Assembly (NCBI RefSeq): GCF_013408535.1
Contig: NZ_JACBZA010000001.1
Location: forward strand, 4,672,850-4,736,849
Reading direction: 5' to 3'
DNA: 64,000 bases
From: Actinopolymorpha cephalotaxi
GTDB lineage: Bacteria > Actinomycetota > Actinomycetes > Propionibacteriales > Actinopolymorphaceae
Shown: piece after piece, positions 53,252 to 60,881 of the stretch
How the letters are laid out: every line of letters starts with the position of its first letter
How positions within the stretch are numbered: position 1 is the stretch's first letter
Notes under the pieces: model-generated
Seen by the model: the letters and a program-made list of their open reading frames with translations, nothing else
Databases searched by the model: none
What the model was told of the DNA's origin: nothing
Made by a program: the position numbers and the translations under genes

Positions 53252-53491
53252 ATGAAGAAGCTGGGTCAGTACTGGGGGTACCTGATCTTCGCGCTGCTCA
53301 TAGCAGCCTGGTGGAGCAAGGAGGTCGGACCGGTCGCGTTGGTCATCTTGTCGGCGCTCGTGACGCTCTACTTCCTTTTTCGTGCACCAGGGTGGTGCGG
53401 AGCAGAGACACGCCAGCACACGCTGTGCCGCAACAACGCATACGGACTCCTACTGGGCTGCCACTTCAGAGAGCACAAGCGGCAGAACTAA
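53252..53491 (+). CDS. Small membrane protein with Cys/His C-terminus
   Basis: 79 residues. MKKLGQYWGYLIFALLIAAW and VGPVALVILSALVTLYFLFRA form two helices, followed by PGWCGAETRQHTLCRNNAYG and a GCHFREHKRQN end; four or five Cys/His residues could bind zinc. The next gene starts 2 bp after its stop. I have no function. Confidence 0.6.
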   Translation: MKKLGQYWGYLIFALLIAAWWSKEVGPVALVILSALVTLYFLFRAPGWCGAETRQHTLCRNNAYGLLLGCHFREHKRQN

Positions 53492-53493
53492 AG

Positions 53494-53640
53494 ATGATCT
53501 TTGTGACGCACCGCTGGCGAGCAATCAACAGGGGTCTTTGGGCGAGCCCCAAGGACTGTCTCGCGACGGTCGGCGCGGTGGTGGCTATCGTCTCCACCGT
53601 CGCGGGAGGTGTCGCCGCCATCGTGGGCGCCCTCACCTAG
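53494..53640 (+). CDS. Tiny one-TM protein
   Basis: 48 residues: MIFVTHRWRAINRGLWASPK then CLATVGAVVAIVSTVAGGVAAIVGALT, a single C-terminal membrane helix rich in Ala/Val/Gly. It is directly downstream of the 53252 protein and presumably co-translated with it. Confidence 0.55.
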   Translation: MIFVTHRWRAINRGLWASPKDCLATVGAVVAIVSTVAGGVAAIVGALT

Positions 53641-53711
53641 ACCCGGCTCGCGTGACCGGTCCAACGCGGCTCGGAGGTGTCGCGAGGAGTAAATGCCTGA
53701 GCAGCCCAGCC

Positions 53712-54707
53712 TCAGTTAACAGGCACGTCCAAAGCGCTACACCATTCCACCAGAGTGGGCCGAGTACCACTCGGCCCGCATGCCCGGCGCCATAGGCGAG
53801 TAAGTCGTTGCACGTCGGTGTCATGTAATCCTGGCAACGAACGGGGTACAGTCTCCGGGTCGATACTCGCTCGAAGGTCCTTCGAGACCAGCAAACGGAA
53901 CGCCAGCGCGGCGAACCGGTATCGGTCGCTGTCGAGCGTCGGCGGGCCATCAACCGCCGCAGGATCGGTCCAGTCGATCGTGTGGAGGGCGCCATGCCCC
54001 GTGAAGGATGGCGCACCAATCAGCCTCGTTGAATCGAAGTCAAAGATCGAAACTCGGATTTCTGGACTGACGGAAAACGCAACATTTTTCCAGGAGAGAT
54101 CGCCATAGACGAGATTATGGTCGTGCATTGACTTCAGCCATCGGGAAATCAGACGTACGAGTTCCAGCCGATCCTGGCCGGTCACCGAGAAGGGGATCAC
54201 GAACGCTTTCTGCACAGAGACGGCCCAGTCGAGCGAGCGCTCCCGCGCGCGACCCTTGACGTCGAAGTAGAACTCGGATTGGATGCGCGGCATAACGTAT
54301 CCACGAAGTTCGGATCCAGATGCTTCGACCTCTTCGGGCCAACAGAGTTGCACTCGCGTGGTTCCTATTGCGTTTCGAACGCTGTCGCCACGCACCATGA
54401 CCTGCCGGAAGCCTGAGACTGCACCAGGTATTGGAGCAGAAAAGCGCTTCATCACGGCATCTGGCCGTCCGGGAATTTCATGTATCGTCCCTTGACCGCC
54501 GCTCCCGACCTGACCACCGCGGCCACGGACCCGGGCGCGAGCGACAGAGGAGCGACGCCATGCCACTCGCTGGCCAGCGTTGACGGTGGTGTTCGGGGGG
54601 TGACCTGGCCGCAGCGGATTGGCTGCTGGTGGCGGCAAGGGTGGAGTGGGGGCGAATGCACCGCGAAGGCGGATGAACATCCGCCTTAATAAGCGCCAAA
54701 GAGTCAT
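53712..54707 (-). CDS. Divergent protein-kinase-like protein
   Basis: 331 residues. After a basic, Pro-rich N-terminus comes a kinase-like fold: glycine loop GSGGQGTIHEI, lysine strand AVMKRF, catalytic loop LVYGDLSWKNVAF (D...N present, H-R-D histidine replaced) and metal loop SIFDFDSTRL. C-lobe helices include DSDRYRFAALAFRLLVSK and GTRPTLVEWCSAL. This style is shared with the kinase of TerY-P triads. It is the last gene of the operon, 3 bp after its paralogue. Confidence 0.8.
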   Translation of the reverse strand: MTLWRLLRRMFIRLRGAFAPTPPLPPPAANPLRPGHPPNTTVNAGQRVAWRRSSVARARVRGRGGQVGSGGQGTIHEIPGRPDAVMKRFSAPIPGAVSGFRQVMVRGDSVRNAIGTTRVQLCWPEEVEASGSELRGYVMPRIQSEFYFDVKGRARERSLDWAVSVQKAFVIPFSVTGQDRLELVRLISRWLKSMHDHNLVYGDLSWKNVAFSVSPEIRVSIFDFDSTRLIGAPSFTGHGALHTIDWTDPAAVDGPPTLDSDRYRFAALAFRLLVSKDLRASIDPETVPRSLPGLHDTDVQRLTRLWRRACGPSGTRPTLVEWCSALDVPVN

Positions 54708-54710
54708 GTC

Positions 54711-55658
54711 TCAGCTCGGAGGTTGTACGGGCCGGAACTGCCTGGGACCGCCACTCGCGAGAAGACCCGGCTTCGGTTTCGGCATGTCGATCCGGCGTCG
54801 CGATCCAGGCGCAAGGACTGGCTGCATCGCACGATCCGAGAGCGCTGTCACCCATTCAGAGGCCGCCGGACGAGTACCCGCCGCTCCCGCCGCCTTGCCC
54901 AGCAGATCCTGGACTCCGGAAGGGTTGGCTCCGAGGAGACCTGGTTCCAACGGGCGGCCGTCCAGCCGCCTGTTCAAGCTACTACTCAGAACGCGCAGCA
55001 CAGCAAGCGCGAGCTTGTACCGGTCCTGGTCGCGAGTCGGCTCCGCTCCACGCGCTACGTAGGGGTCCTCCCAGTCGAGTGTGTCAGCCTGAGGAAGAAC
55101 CGAGCGGCGTCCCTCTAGCCGCATCCCATCACAATCGAGGAGCAAGACCCGGGGCTTGGGCATCACGGTCCACAGCACGTTCGCAAAGGAGATGTCTCCG
55201 AGTACGATTCCCCGTCCATGCAGGGCGTCGACGACGCCCGCGAGGTCGCGAAGAATGCCTAGCTTCTCCGAGTGTGAGGGCAGGCTGACGGGTCCCCAGA
55301 TGGGCTTCGGTGCGGTCGCGAGGTAGCTCAAGTCAGCGAGCCGCTCGCCCCGCCCAATTCTCAGGCTGAACTGCTTCGGAACGCGCAGCATCAAGAACCC
55401 TACGGTCCGCGCCCCCTTGAGTACGACCTCTGCCGGCCAGGCTGCGAAGTCATCGGCTACTCGACCTGCATGGCTGATGGTGTCGCGTTCGGCGACAAGC
55501 CGGACAAGGCCTCCTGCATCGAAACCTGGGTGTGCGGGGTTGTGGTACATCTTGAGTACCTGATGGGGACGGTTGAGGAGCTCGAAAACTCGCCCCTGGC
55601 CCCCGTCCGCCAACTCCTTGCCAATCTGCAGGCTGGAGAGTTGAACCGTCGCAGTCAC
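54711..55658 (-). CDS. Divergent protein-kinase-like protein
   Basis: 315 residues. ADGGQGRVFELLNRPHQVLKMYH is the N-lobe, IVLGDISFANVLW the catalytic loop, VLLLDCDGMRLEG the metal-binding D-x-D, and DQDRYKLALAVLRVLSS plus AAGTRPAASEWVTAL the C-lobe. It is a paralogue of the neighbouring kinase and overlaps the PP2C gene by 4 bp (ATGA). It is likely to phosphorylate a partner that PP2C dephosphorylates. Confidence 0.82.
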   Translation of the reverse strand: MTATVQLSSLQIGKELADGGQGRVFELLNRPHQVLKMYHNPAHPGFDAGGLVRLVAERDTISHAGRVADDFAAWPAEVVLKGARTVGFLMLRVPKQFSLRIGRGERLADLSYLATAPKPIWGPVSLPSHSEKLGILRDLAGVVDALHGRGIVLGDISFANVLWTVMPKPRVLLLDCDGMRLEGRRSVLPQADTLDWEDPYVARGAEPTRDQDRYKLALAVLRVLSSSLNRRLDGRPLEPGLLGANPSGVQDLLGKAAGAAGTRPAASEWVTALSDRAMQPVLAPGSRRRIDMPKPKPGLLASGGPRQFRPVQPPS

Positions 55659-56719
55659 GAGAACCGCACTCCGACGAAAGTGCGGTCATCGTCGAAACTC
55701 TTGACTGTCGCGTCGACGACCTTCAGCAGGCTGGCCGGTGACGGGGAGGTCTCGGACCAAAGAGCCGCAAGAGCTTTTGCGTAAGCGGGCTGCATGCGCA
55801 AAATATTCCCAACACCATCCGAAACCAGCGCGAGTGTCTCACCTGCAGCAAATGACTCTTGCCAGACTCTCGCTATTGGGTGATCGGGTAGCGGTTCTAC
55901 GAAAGTAGTAAAGATCGCAGACCCGCCATTGGTGTCGCCACCCGGACCTAGTGCCGCCCACCCACCGCCGGTTGTGTGCCATGCATCCGAGTCGCCAATC
56001 TGAGCAAGTACTACTTCATGATGTCCGTTAGTCTCAGGCTCACGATGGACGATTGCGACGACGAGCGTAGTCGACACATCCCGAGGTGTAAATGAGTGGG
56101 AAAAAGATTCGTCCCGTAGGTAAGTGGCGATCCCCTCGAACGACACTTCACCGGCCTTTACGCCACCAAGGATCTCCTCGATCAGGTCCCAGTCGCCCAC
56201 TATTCTTCTAGCAGCCAGCGCAGAACCTACGTGCGAGCCGCTACAGCTTCCGACTCCATCGGCGACGGCAATCACGACGACGTCCCGAGAGACGCCGATC
56301 GCAAATGAATCTTGCCGGATCTCCCCGCGGTAACGGTGCATGTGCCCGCGCGCCGATACTGCGCGCACAGCCATATTGCCATTTTGATCGTCGAGATCGA
56401 TCCAGTCCAACGCGATGTCGGGTACGTGTTCAAGCGCCTTGCGGGGCTGCTCCCCGATTTGCTGGGGCACCGGCCCCAGTCGCGCCGGCGGACCATAGGT
56501 CACCAGGCCATCTTCAGCCTGAGCGGGCTCTTGATCCCCAGTGGCAGCGGGCTGAACGCTCATAGTTTCCTCTGACAATTTGCTTACGCCGGGCGCGAAG
56601 TCCGACCCCGTTGCCGACTCGGAAGATGCAAGCTCCACTGCGGCGACAGGCAGCTTGTCACCTGAGGTCCGGTCTGGGTTGAGCTCGAGGGGCTCGGCGG
56701 CGTCACTCTGGCTGGCCAC
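55655..56719 (-). CDS. PP2C-type serine/threonine phosphatase
   Basis: 354 residues. A disordered 100-residue N-terminus precedes the PP2C domain: RGEIRQDSFAIGVSRDVVVIAVADGVGSCSGSHVGSALAARRIV carries the metal Asp residues (Q-D-S, A-D-G-V-G). STTLVVAIVHRE, VLAQIGDSDAW and ALVSDGVGNIL complete the family motifs. It starts with GTG overlapping the VWA stop by 1 bp. It is the phosphatase part of a VWA-PP2C-kinase triad. Confidence 0.9.
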   Translation of the reverse strand: MASQSDAAEPLELNPDRTSGDKLPVAAVELASSESATGSDFAPGVSKLSEETMSVQPAATGDQEPAQAEDGLVTYGPPARLGPVPQQIGEQPRKALEHVPDIALDWIDLDDQNGNMAVRAVSARGHMHRYRGEIRQDSFAIGVSRDVVVIAVADGVGSCSGSHVGSALAARRIVGDWDLIEEILGGVKAGEVSFEGIATYLRDESFSHSFTPRDVSTTLVVAIVHREPETNGHHEVVLAQIGDSDAWHTTGGGWAALGPGGDTNGGSAIFTTFVEPLPDHPIARVWQESFAAGETLALVSDGVGNILRMQPAYAKALAALWSETSPSPASLLKVVDATVKSFDDDRTFVGVRFS

Positions 56720-57387
56720 TAGACCCTGTCCACCGGCATGGCCGTAAATCCCGGCACTGTGTCCGGCGTCTGCAATGTCATCCCGCCATCAACAGCTGGC
56801 GTGCTGCCGCTTCGGACGATGGACTTGGTCAGCGCTACGGCAAATTCCTGGAGTGCTTGCGCCGGCGACAGGGTGCCATCGGAGACGAAGGCTCTGAACG
56901 TCCCCACCGCCGAGATCGTGGCGGCGTCTACATTTGACCCTATCCCGAACGCGACGATGTTTGGATGTAGTGCGAACGATGGAGCCGTCAGGGCCTCCCA
57001 CTCGGCGCGGTAGTCGCTAGTCGGCTGGCCATCGGTCAGGAAGAACACCACGGGGCGAAAGACTTGATGGCCCTGCGACTTCAACCGGGAAACGTCCCGC
57101 TCGATCTCGCCCTTGACGCAACGGAAGGCCGTGGCGTAATCGGTGCCGCCTTTCGTCGTAAGAACCGGCAGATTCTCTACCTGGCTCAGGTCCGACAGAG
57201 GGAGCGCAATGTCGGCAGAATCACTGAAGCCGATGATGGCGAACTGAGTCTTGTCTGCAACGACGGGGTTCAACGCGATCTCTTGGTGCAACTCAGGAAG
57301 GGCTGTATTGATCGCATCGATCGGAGGGCCGGACATCGACCCCGACTCGTCGCAGACGAGATAGAAGGGAAGGATCTGCTGAGCCAT
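56719..57387 (-). CDS. VWA-domain protein (TerY-like)
   Basis: 222 residues. LPFYLVCDESGSMSGPPIDAINTALPELHQEI has the MIDAS D-x-S-x-S; GGTDYATAFRCVKGEI supplies the Thr and VVFFLTDGQPTSDY the last Asp. This is the TerY type of von Willebrand A domain, which with PP2C and kinases forms the TerY-P triad known from tellurite/stress and phage-response islands. GGAGTAGAT lies upstream of the ATG at 57387; the longer open frame has no support. Confidence 0.88.
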   Translation of the reverse strand: MAQQILPFYLVCDESGSMSGPPIDAINTALPELHQEIALNPVVADKTQFAIIGFSDSADIALPLSDLSQVENLPVLTTKGGTDYATAFRCVKGEIERDVSRLKSQGHQVFRPVVFFLTDGQPTSDYRAEWEALTAPSFALHPNIVAFGIGSNVDAATISAVGTFRAFVSDGTLSPAQALQEFAVALTKSIVRSGSTPAVDGGMTLQTPDTVPGFTAMPVDRV

Positions 57388-57400
57388 ATCTACTCCTTTA

Positions 57401-57955
57401 TCAACCCGCACTTGCGGATTGCTTGGTATTGAAAACAAAGACCTCGAGGCGGGCTTGACCGTAATCAAGACCACCGTCCCAGAATGCACGAAATGGCGTC
57501 TTCGGGGCAAAGATGTCAGCGTTTGCGCAGTGCAATTGTTTTCCGATTGCGCTCGCGACCTGCTGGCCGAGGCCTGGCTTCGGTGCTCCGCCGAAGATGA
57601 GCACGAGTGCGGCCTTCTTTCCCGTCAATGCCTTGCTGCGCTGCCGGATTGTGGAACAGACCCGACGGCCTTCCGCCTTTCCAGCCGCGCCGGGCGTCAC
57701 GAGCGCGCCCGCGTCGAAACCGATGGAGACGGCAGCAGGCTTCGTGGCCATCCCGACGATCATTGGAGGTTTCTTGTGGACGGTCTTCGTGATCTTGGCG
57801 ACCGGCTTGGGTTTCGGCGGCTCGTGTGGGATCGCGCTTCCGAGTCCGACCAAGACCAGAACGAGGAGCAGGTCGGCGAAGACCCACCCGGCGAAACCCT
57901 CGACGGAGCGGAGGCCACCGCGGCCACCTCCCGATGCTGCTCGGCGGCGAGACAC
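57401..57955 (-). CDS. MotB/ZorB-like single-TM protein
   Basis: 184 residues. One membrane helix near the N-terminus (GFAGWVFADLLLVLVLVGLGSAI, residues 20-42) contains an Asp at 28 in the context W-V-F-A-D-L-L, like the proton-path aspartate of MotB/ZorB/TolR helices. A Pro/Lys linker follows and then an extracytoplasmic domain (MIVGMATKPAAVSIGFDAGALV to RLEVFVFNTK) that loosely recalls OmpA-type folds. It is coupled to the coiled-coil membrane protein upstream (1-bp overlap) and to the VWA gene downstream (13 bp). The MotB comparison is mine. Confidence 0.65.
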   Translation of the reverse strand: MSRRRAASGGGRGGLRSVEGFAGWVFADLLLVLVLVGLGSAIPHEPPKPKPVAKITKTVHKKPPMIVGMATKPAAVSIGFDAGALVTPGAAGKAEGRRVCSTIRQRSKALTGKKAALVLIFGGAPKPGLGQQVASAIGKQLHCANADIFAPKTPFRAFWDGGLDYGQARLEVFVFNTKQSASAG

Positions 57956-59079
57956 TAGACCCTCACGCCGTTCTGCGGTGAAGGACTGATGATCCGCTCC
58001 AGCTGACTGAGCATCCGCTCCGCGGCATCCCGCGCTGCCGTCAGCTCGGACACCTGACCCTGGAGTGCGCTCTCGTGCCGCTCGAGCGAGTCATCGAGTT
58101 GGCCGATTACTTGACCGACACTCGCGTGGTTGGCACCGATTGCGGTTACCTCGGTCTTGAGCGCACGATGTGTGTCGGCAACCTGTCCAACCTCTGCCGC
58201 GAGGGCGGAGACAGCCTTCGTAGTCGCCGTCTGGAGATCCTGGGTGCTGGCACTGAGCCCCGCACGAAGTTCAGCGAGGCTCACATCCAACTGCTTGTGG
58301 ACCGATGCCAGCGTGGCGGTCAGATCTGTTTGCGCACTCTGAGCTCCCGCCACCAATGCTGCGAGATTGCCGCTTGCTTGCCCGGCGTTCGACGCGGCGT
58401 CCCGTAGCCGCTCACTGGCCAGATGGAGTTGATCAGAGCCCTCGCGAGTCCTCTCGTGTGCACGATGGAGTTCTTTGACGGAGCGCTTCACCAGCGACTC
58501 GATCCGCGCTGGGTCGTCAGAGCGACGCTCGTTGAGGACGCGCTGCGCTCCTGAGAGAGCGGAGACCAAGGCGGCTTCGGCATGAGCGGACTGCTCGTCC
58601 TCACGGCGAAGACCCGCCTGGGCAAAGAGTCGATGGAGAACGATGAGCGCCACGGCGACGACGATGAGCCACACGGAGACCTTGGCCATCGGGACAAGCC
58701 GGTGGTCGCTTGCTAGCCGGCCATCGAAGCCCTCGGTCCAGAGGGCCAGGAAGGTCCGTCCCTTCTCGCCGTTTGCACCGAGGAGGCTGTGGTAGGCGCT
58801 GGTGGCAGCATGCAGACTCCACCAGGTCCATGCGACCGGAAGGAAGACGGAGATTCCGGAAAGGATCCCCAGATACCGCTCAAAGGAGCCGCTACGCCAG
58901 ACAGACACCGTAGACGAAGCCGGGAACGCAGCAAACAGGTCCACCCCCGTCCAGCTGTCGTCGTCGGCGTCGGAGACGGCGGAAGCGAGCGACCGCAGAT
59001 CGGAGGCACGGAGTGCGTAATCAGGATCGTCGGCGAGCTGCTCAAGATGCTCGGCCACCTCGGCCTTAGTGATGTCCAC
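57955..59079 (-). CDS. Two-TM protein with long cytoplasmic coiled coil
   Basis: 374 residues. N-terminal 65 residues are helical and soluble; membrane helices lie at about 69-92 (LGILSGISVFLPVAWTWWSL) and 131-152 (AKVSVWLIVVAVALIVLHRLF). Residues 160-365 are predicted almost entirely coiled coil (SLVKRSVKELHRAHERTREG ... HRALKTEVTAIGANHASVGQVI ... AARDAAERMLSQLERII). The plan (membrane part plus long cytoplasmic tail beside a MotB-like partner) recalls ZorA/ZorB, but the classical MotA helices are not evident. It is the first gene of the kinase/phosphatase operon. Confidence 0.75.
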   Translation of the reverse strand: MDITKAEVAEHLEQLADDPDYALRASDLRSLASAVSDADDDSWTGVDLFAAFPASSTVSVWRSGSFERYLGILSGISVFLPVAWTWWSLHAATSAYHSLLGANGEKGRTFLALWTEGFDGRLASDHRLVPMAKVSVWLIVVAVALIVLHRLFAQAGLRREDEQSAHAEAALVSALSGAQRVLNERRSDDPARIESLVKRSVKELHRAHERTREGSDQLHLASERLRDAASNAGQASGNLAALVAGAQSAQTDLTATLASVHKQLDVSLAELRAGLSASTQDLQTATTKAVSALAAEVGQVADTHRALKTEVTAIGANHASVGQVIGQLDDSLERHESALQGQVSELTAARDAAERMLSQLERIISPSPQNGVRV

Positions 59080-59214
59080 AACCGTCCTTCCGGGACACTG
59101 TGCGGCCCTGTCGATTCAAACCTGATGAGACCGGAGAGCAGCCGAAGATGTTGCTCAGACATGCTCCGCTACTCGTGCATCGGGCCGACCTGCGCTCGAT
59201 GCAGCGTCGAGAGC

Positions 59215-60633
59215 TCATACTTCAACCAGCTGCGGGCAGGTCGGTCGGTAGTGACCGACCTCGCGGCAGTGACCACACCGGCGCTTGGCCGCCGTCTGTA
59301 CAGCAGGTGGCTGCTGAACCGCGACCGCTGTGGACCTCTTCACCGCCACGACCGGAACGGACAGTGATGAACCTCCGGTGGGTGGGAGATCGTCGAAGTA
59401 GTCAGGCACACCGAGCACCTTCGCGGTGGCGTTGAGGTCACGTAGCTCCGAGATAGTGAGGACCTCGTCCTCCAGTGCCGCCTCCCGCATACTCTCCAGG
59501 AAGCGCTCGTTCAGTGCCGCGACCTGTGCCGCACCGAAGCCTGCCGCGCCGGCCAGACGGGCGAGTGACTTCGCCTCGTCCCCGATGATCTTCCCGTCCT
59601 CGAGCACCGTTGACAGTGCGTCCAGGTATGCCGCGGCATCGGCGTCCACCACCTCCGCGCCACTCAAGGGCAGCCGCGCGACCAGCGACGCCATCCAACC
59701 GTCGGCGCCCTTCCGCATCGCCACCGCACGAGTCTTGGGGCGGACCAGTCCAGCGGGCCATCGCACCAGGTGCGCACCAATCATTGGCGCACACCCGTAG
59801 CGAATCGGCGCACCGTGACGCGCCAGCATGTGCGGCAAGAGGGCCGCAACGGCGCGTACGTCGCCGAGCGCGGCATGCGCGTCGACCAACGGGATGTCGG
59901 CGTGGCGGGCGAGAGTGGCGAGCTTGTGGTTCGGTGTGTCGAACGTTCGCTGCCCGAGCCACAGGGTGCACAGTGCTGGGAGCGGGGATATCACGACACC
60001 CGCGCGGGCGAACTCCCCGGCAAGGAAGCGCTCCTCGAACGACGCGTTGTGCGCCACGATCACCGCACCGTCCAAGCGGGCCAGGATGTCCCCGGCAACG
60101 TCGGCGAACGTCGGGGCGTCGCGAACCGCTTCGTTGGTGATGCCATGGACGAAGACCGGCCCGGTGTCGCGACCCTGGGGGTTCAACAGCGTGGCGTACT
60201 CGTCCAGAACTCGACCCGCGGCGTCCACCCGGGCGATCGCGATCTCGATCACCCGGTCGCCTCGCTCAGGGGAGAAGCCCGTGGTCTCCACGTCGATCAC
60301 CGCGTACACACCGTCGTGCCGATACCAGGCCTTGCCGGCCGCACCGCCGTATACGAACAGCGAACCCCGCGCAGCCGGCCTGGCAGACGTCTCAACCTCT
60401 CTGCTACTGGCGCGCGGACTCTGCTCGGCAGCCGGTGCAGGTCGTGGAGCCGCACGTAGCGCGTGGCGGCCGACCTCCGCAGCCTCGCGCGTCGGCGAGA
60501 TCTCCGGCCTGGCCTTCGCGGCGTGCCTCCGCCAGAGCCACCAGGCAAGACCAAGCAGCACCAGCAAACCAACTACCACTTCCACGGGTCCCCCCACACC
60601 TGTCACGGCCAACCTGTCCGGCACGTACTCCAT
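59215..60633 (-). CDS. Membrane-anchored DnaQ-like 3'-5' exonuclease with zinc knuckle
   Basis: About 472 residues. An N-terminal helix (VVVGLLVLLGLAWWLWRR) anchors it. The DEDDh exonuclease follows: YAVIDVETTGFSPERGDRVIEIAIARV (Exo I, D-x-E), VIVAHNASFEERFL (Exo II), then VDAHAALGDVRAVAALL (Exo III, H-x4-D). A helical region (290-430) leads to a C-terminal CCHC knuckle, CGHCREVGHYRPTCPQL (C-x2-C-x4-H-x4-C). The ATG at 60633 is chosen to put the TM helix near the start; an in-frame ATG at 60720 is possible. The gap 60634-60881 shows no feature. Confidence 0.82.
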   Translation of the reverse strand: MEYVPDRLAVTGVGGPVEVVVGLLVLLGLAWWLWRRHAAKARPEISPTREAAEVGRHALRAAPRPAPAAEQSPRASSREVETSARPAARGSLFVYGGAAGKAWYRHDGVYAVIDVETTGFSPERGDRVIEIAIARVDAAGRVLDEYATLLNPQGRDTGPVFVHGITNEAVRDAPTFADVAGDILARLDGAVIVAHNASFEERFLAGEFARAGVVISPLPALCTLWLGQRTFDTPNHKLATLARHADIPLVDAHAALGDVRAVAALLPHMLARHGAPIRYGCAPMIGAHLVRWPAGLVRPKTRAVAMRKGADGWMASLVARLPLSGAEVVDADAAAYLDALSTVLEDGKIIGDEAKSLARLAGAAGFGAAQVAALNERFLESMREAALEDEVLTISELRDLNATAKVLGVPDYFDDLPPTGGSSLSVPVVAVKRSTAVAVQQPPAVQTAAKRRCGHCREVGHYRPTCPQLVEV

Positions 60634-60881
60634 CGCGCCGCCATCAACCGGCCGTGAAATTCTGGTTCTCTGACCGGCTACCTCGGCACTACCACCCCCC
60701 ACGGTCGTCACCGGTTGCATGGTTCTTCCAGCTAGGCCGAAGGCGCCTCGCCCAGCCGCACCTCCCCTCAGTGAGGGGTAAGGGATCGCCGCGAGCAACA
60801 GTTCACAACCTGTCCAGGGGCTTACCGGCATTGGAGATCTCACACCTCGGACTCGACCGGGCGGAGAACGGAAGTGGGAAG

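Noticed and set aside
57401..59079. Confident call of a Zorya (ZorAB) system
   Set aside because: The larger protein lacks a recognisable MotA/ExbB domain and no ZorC/D/E genes are seen; only a resemblance is claimed.
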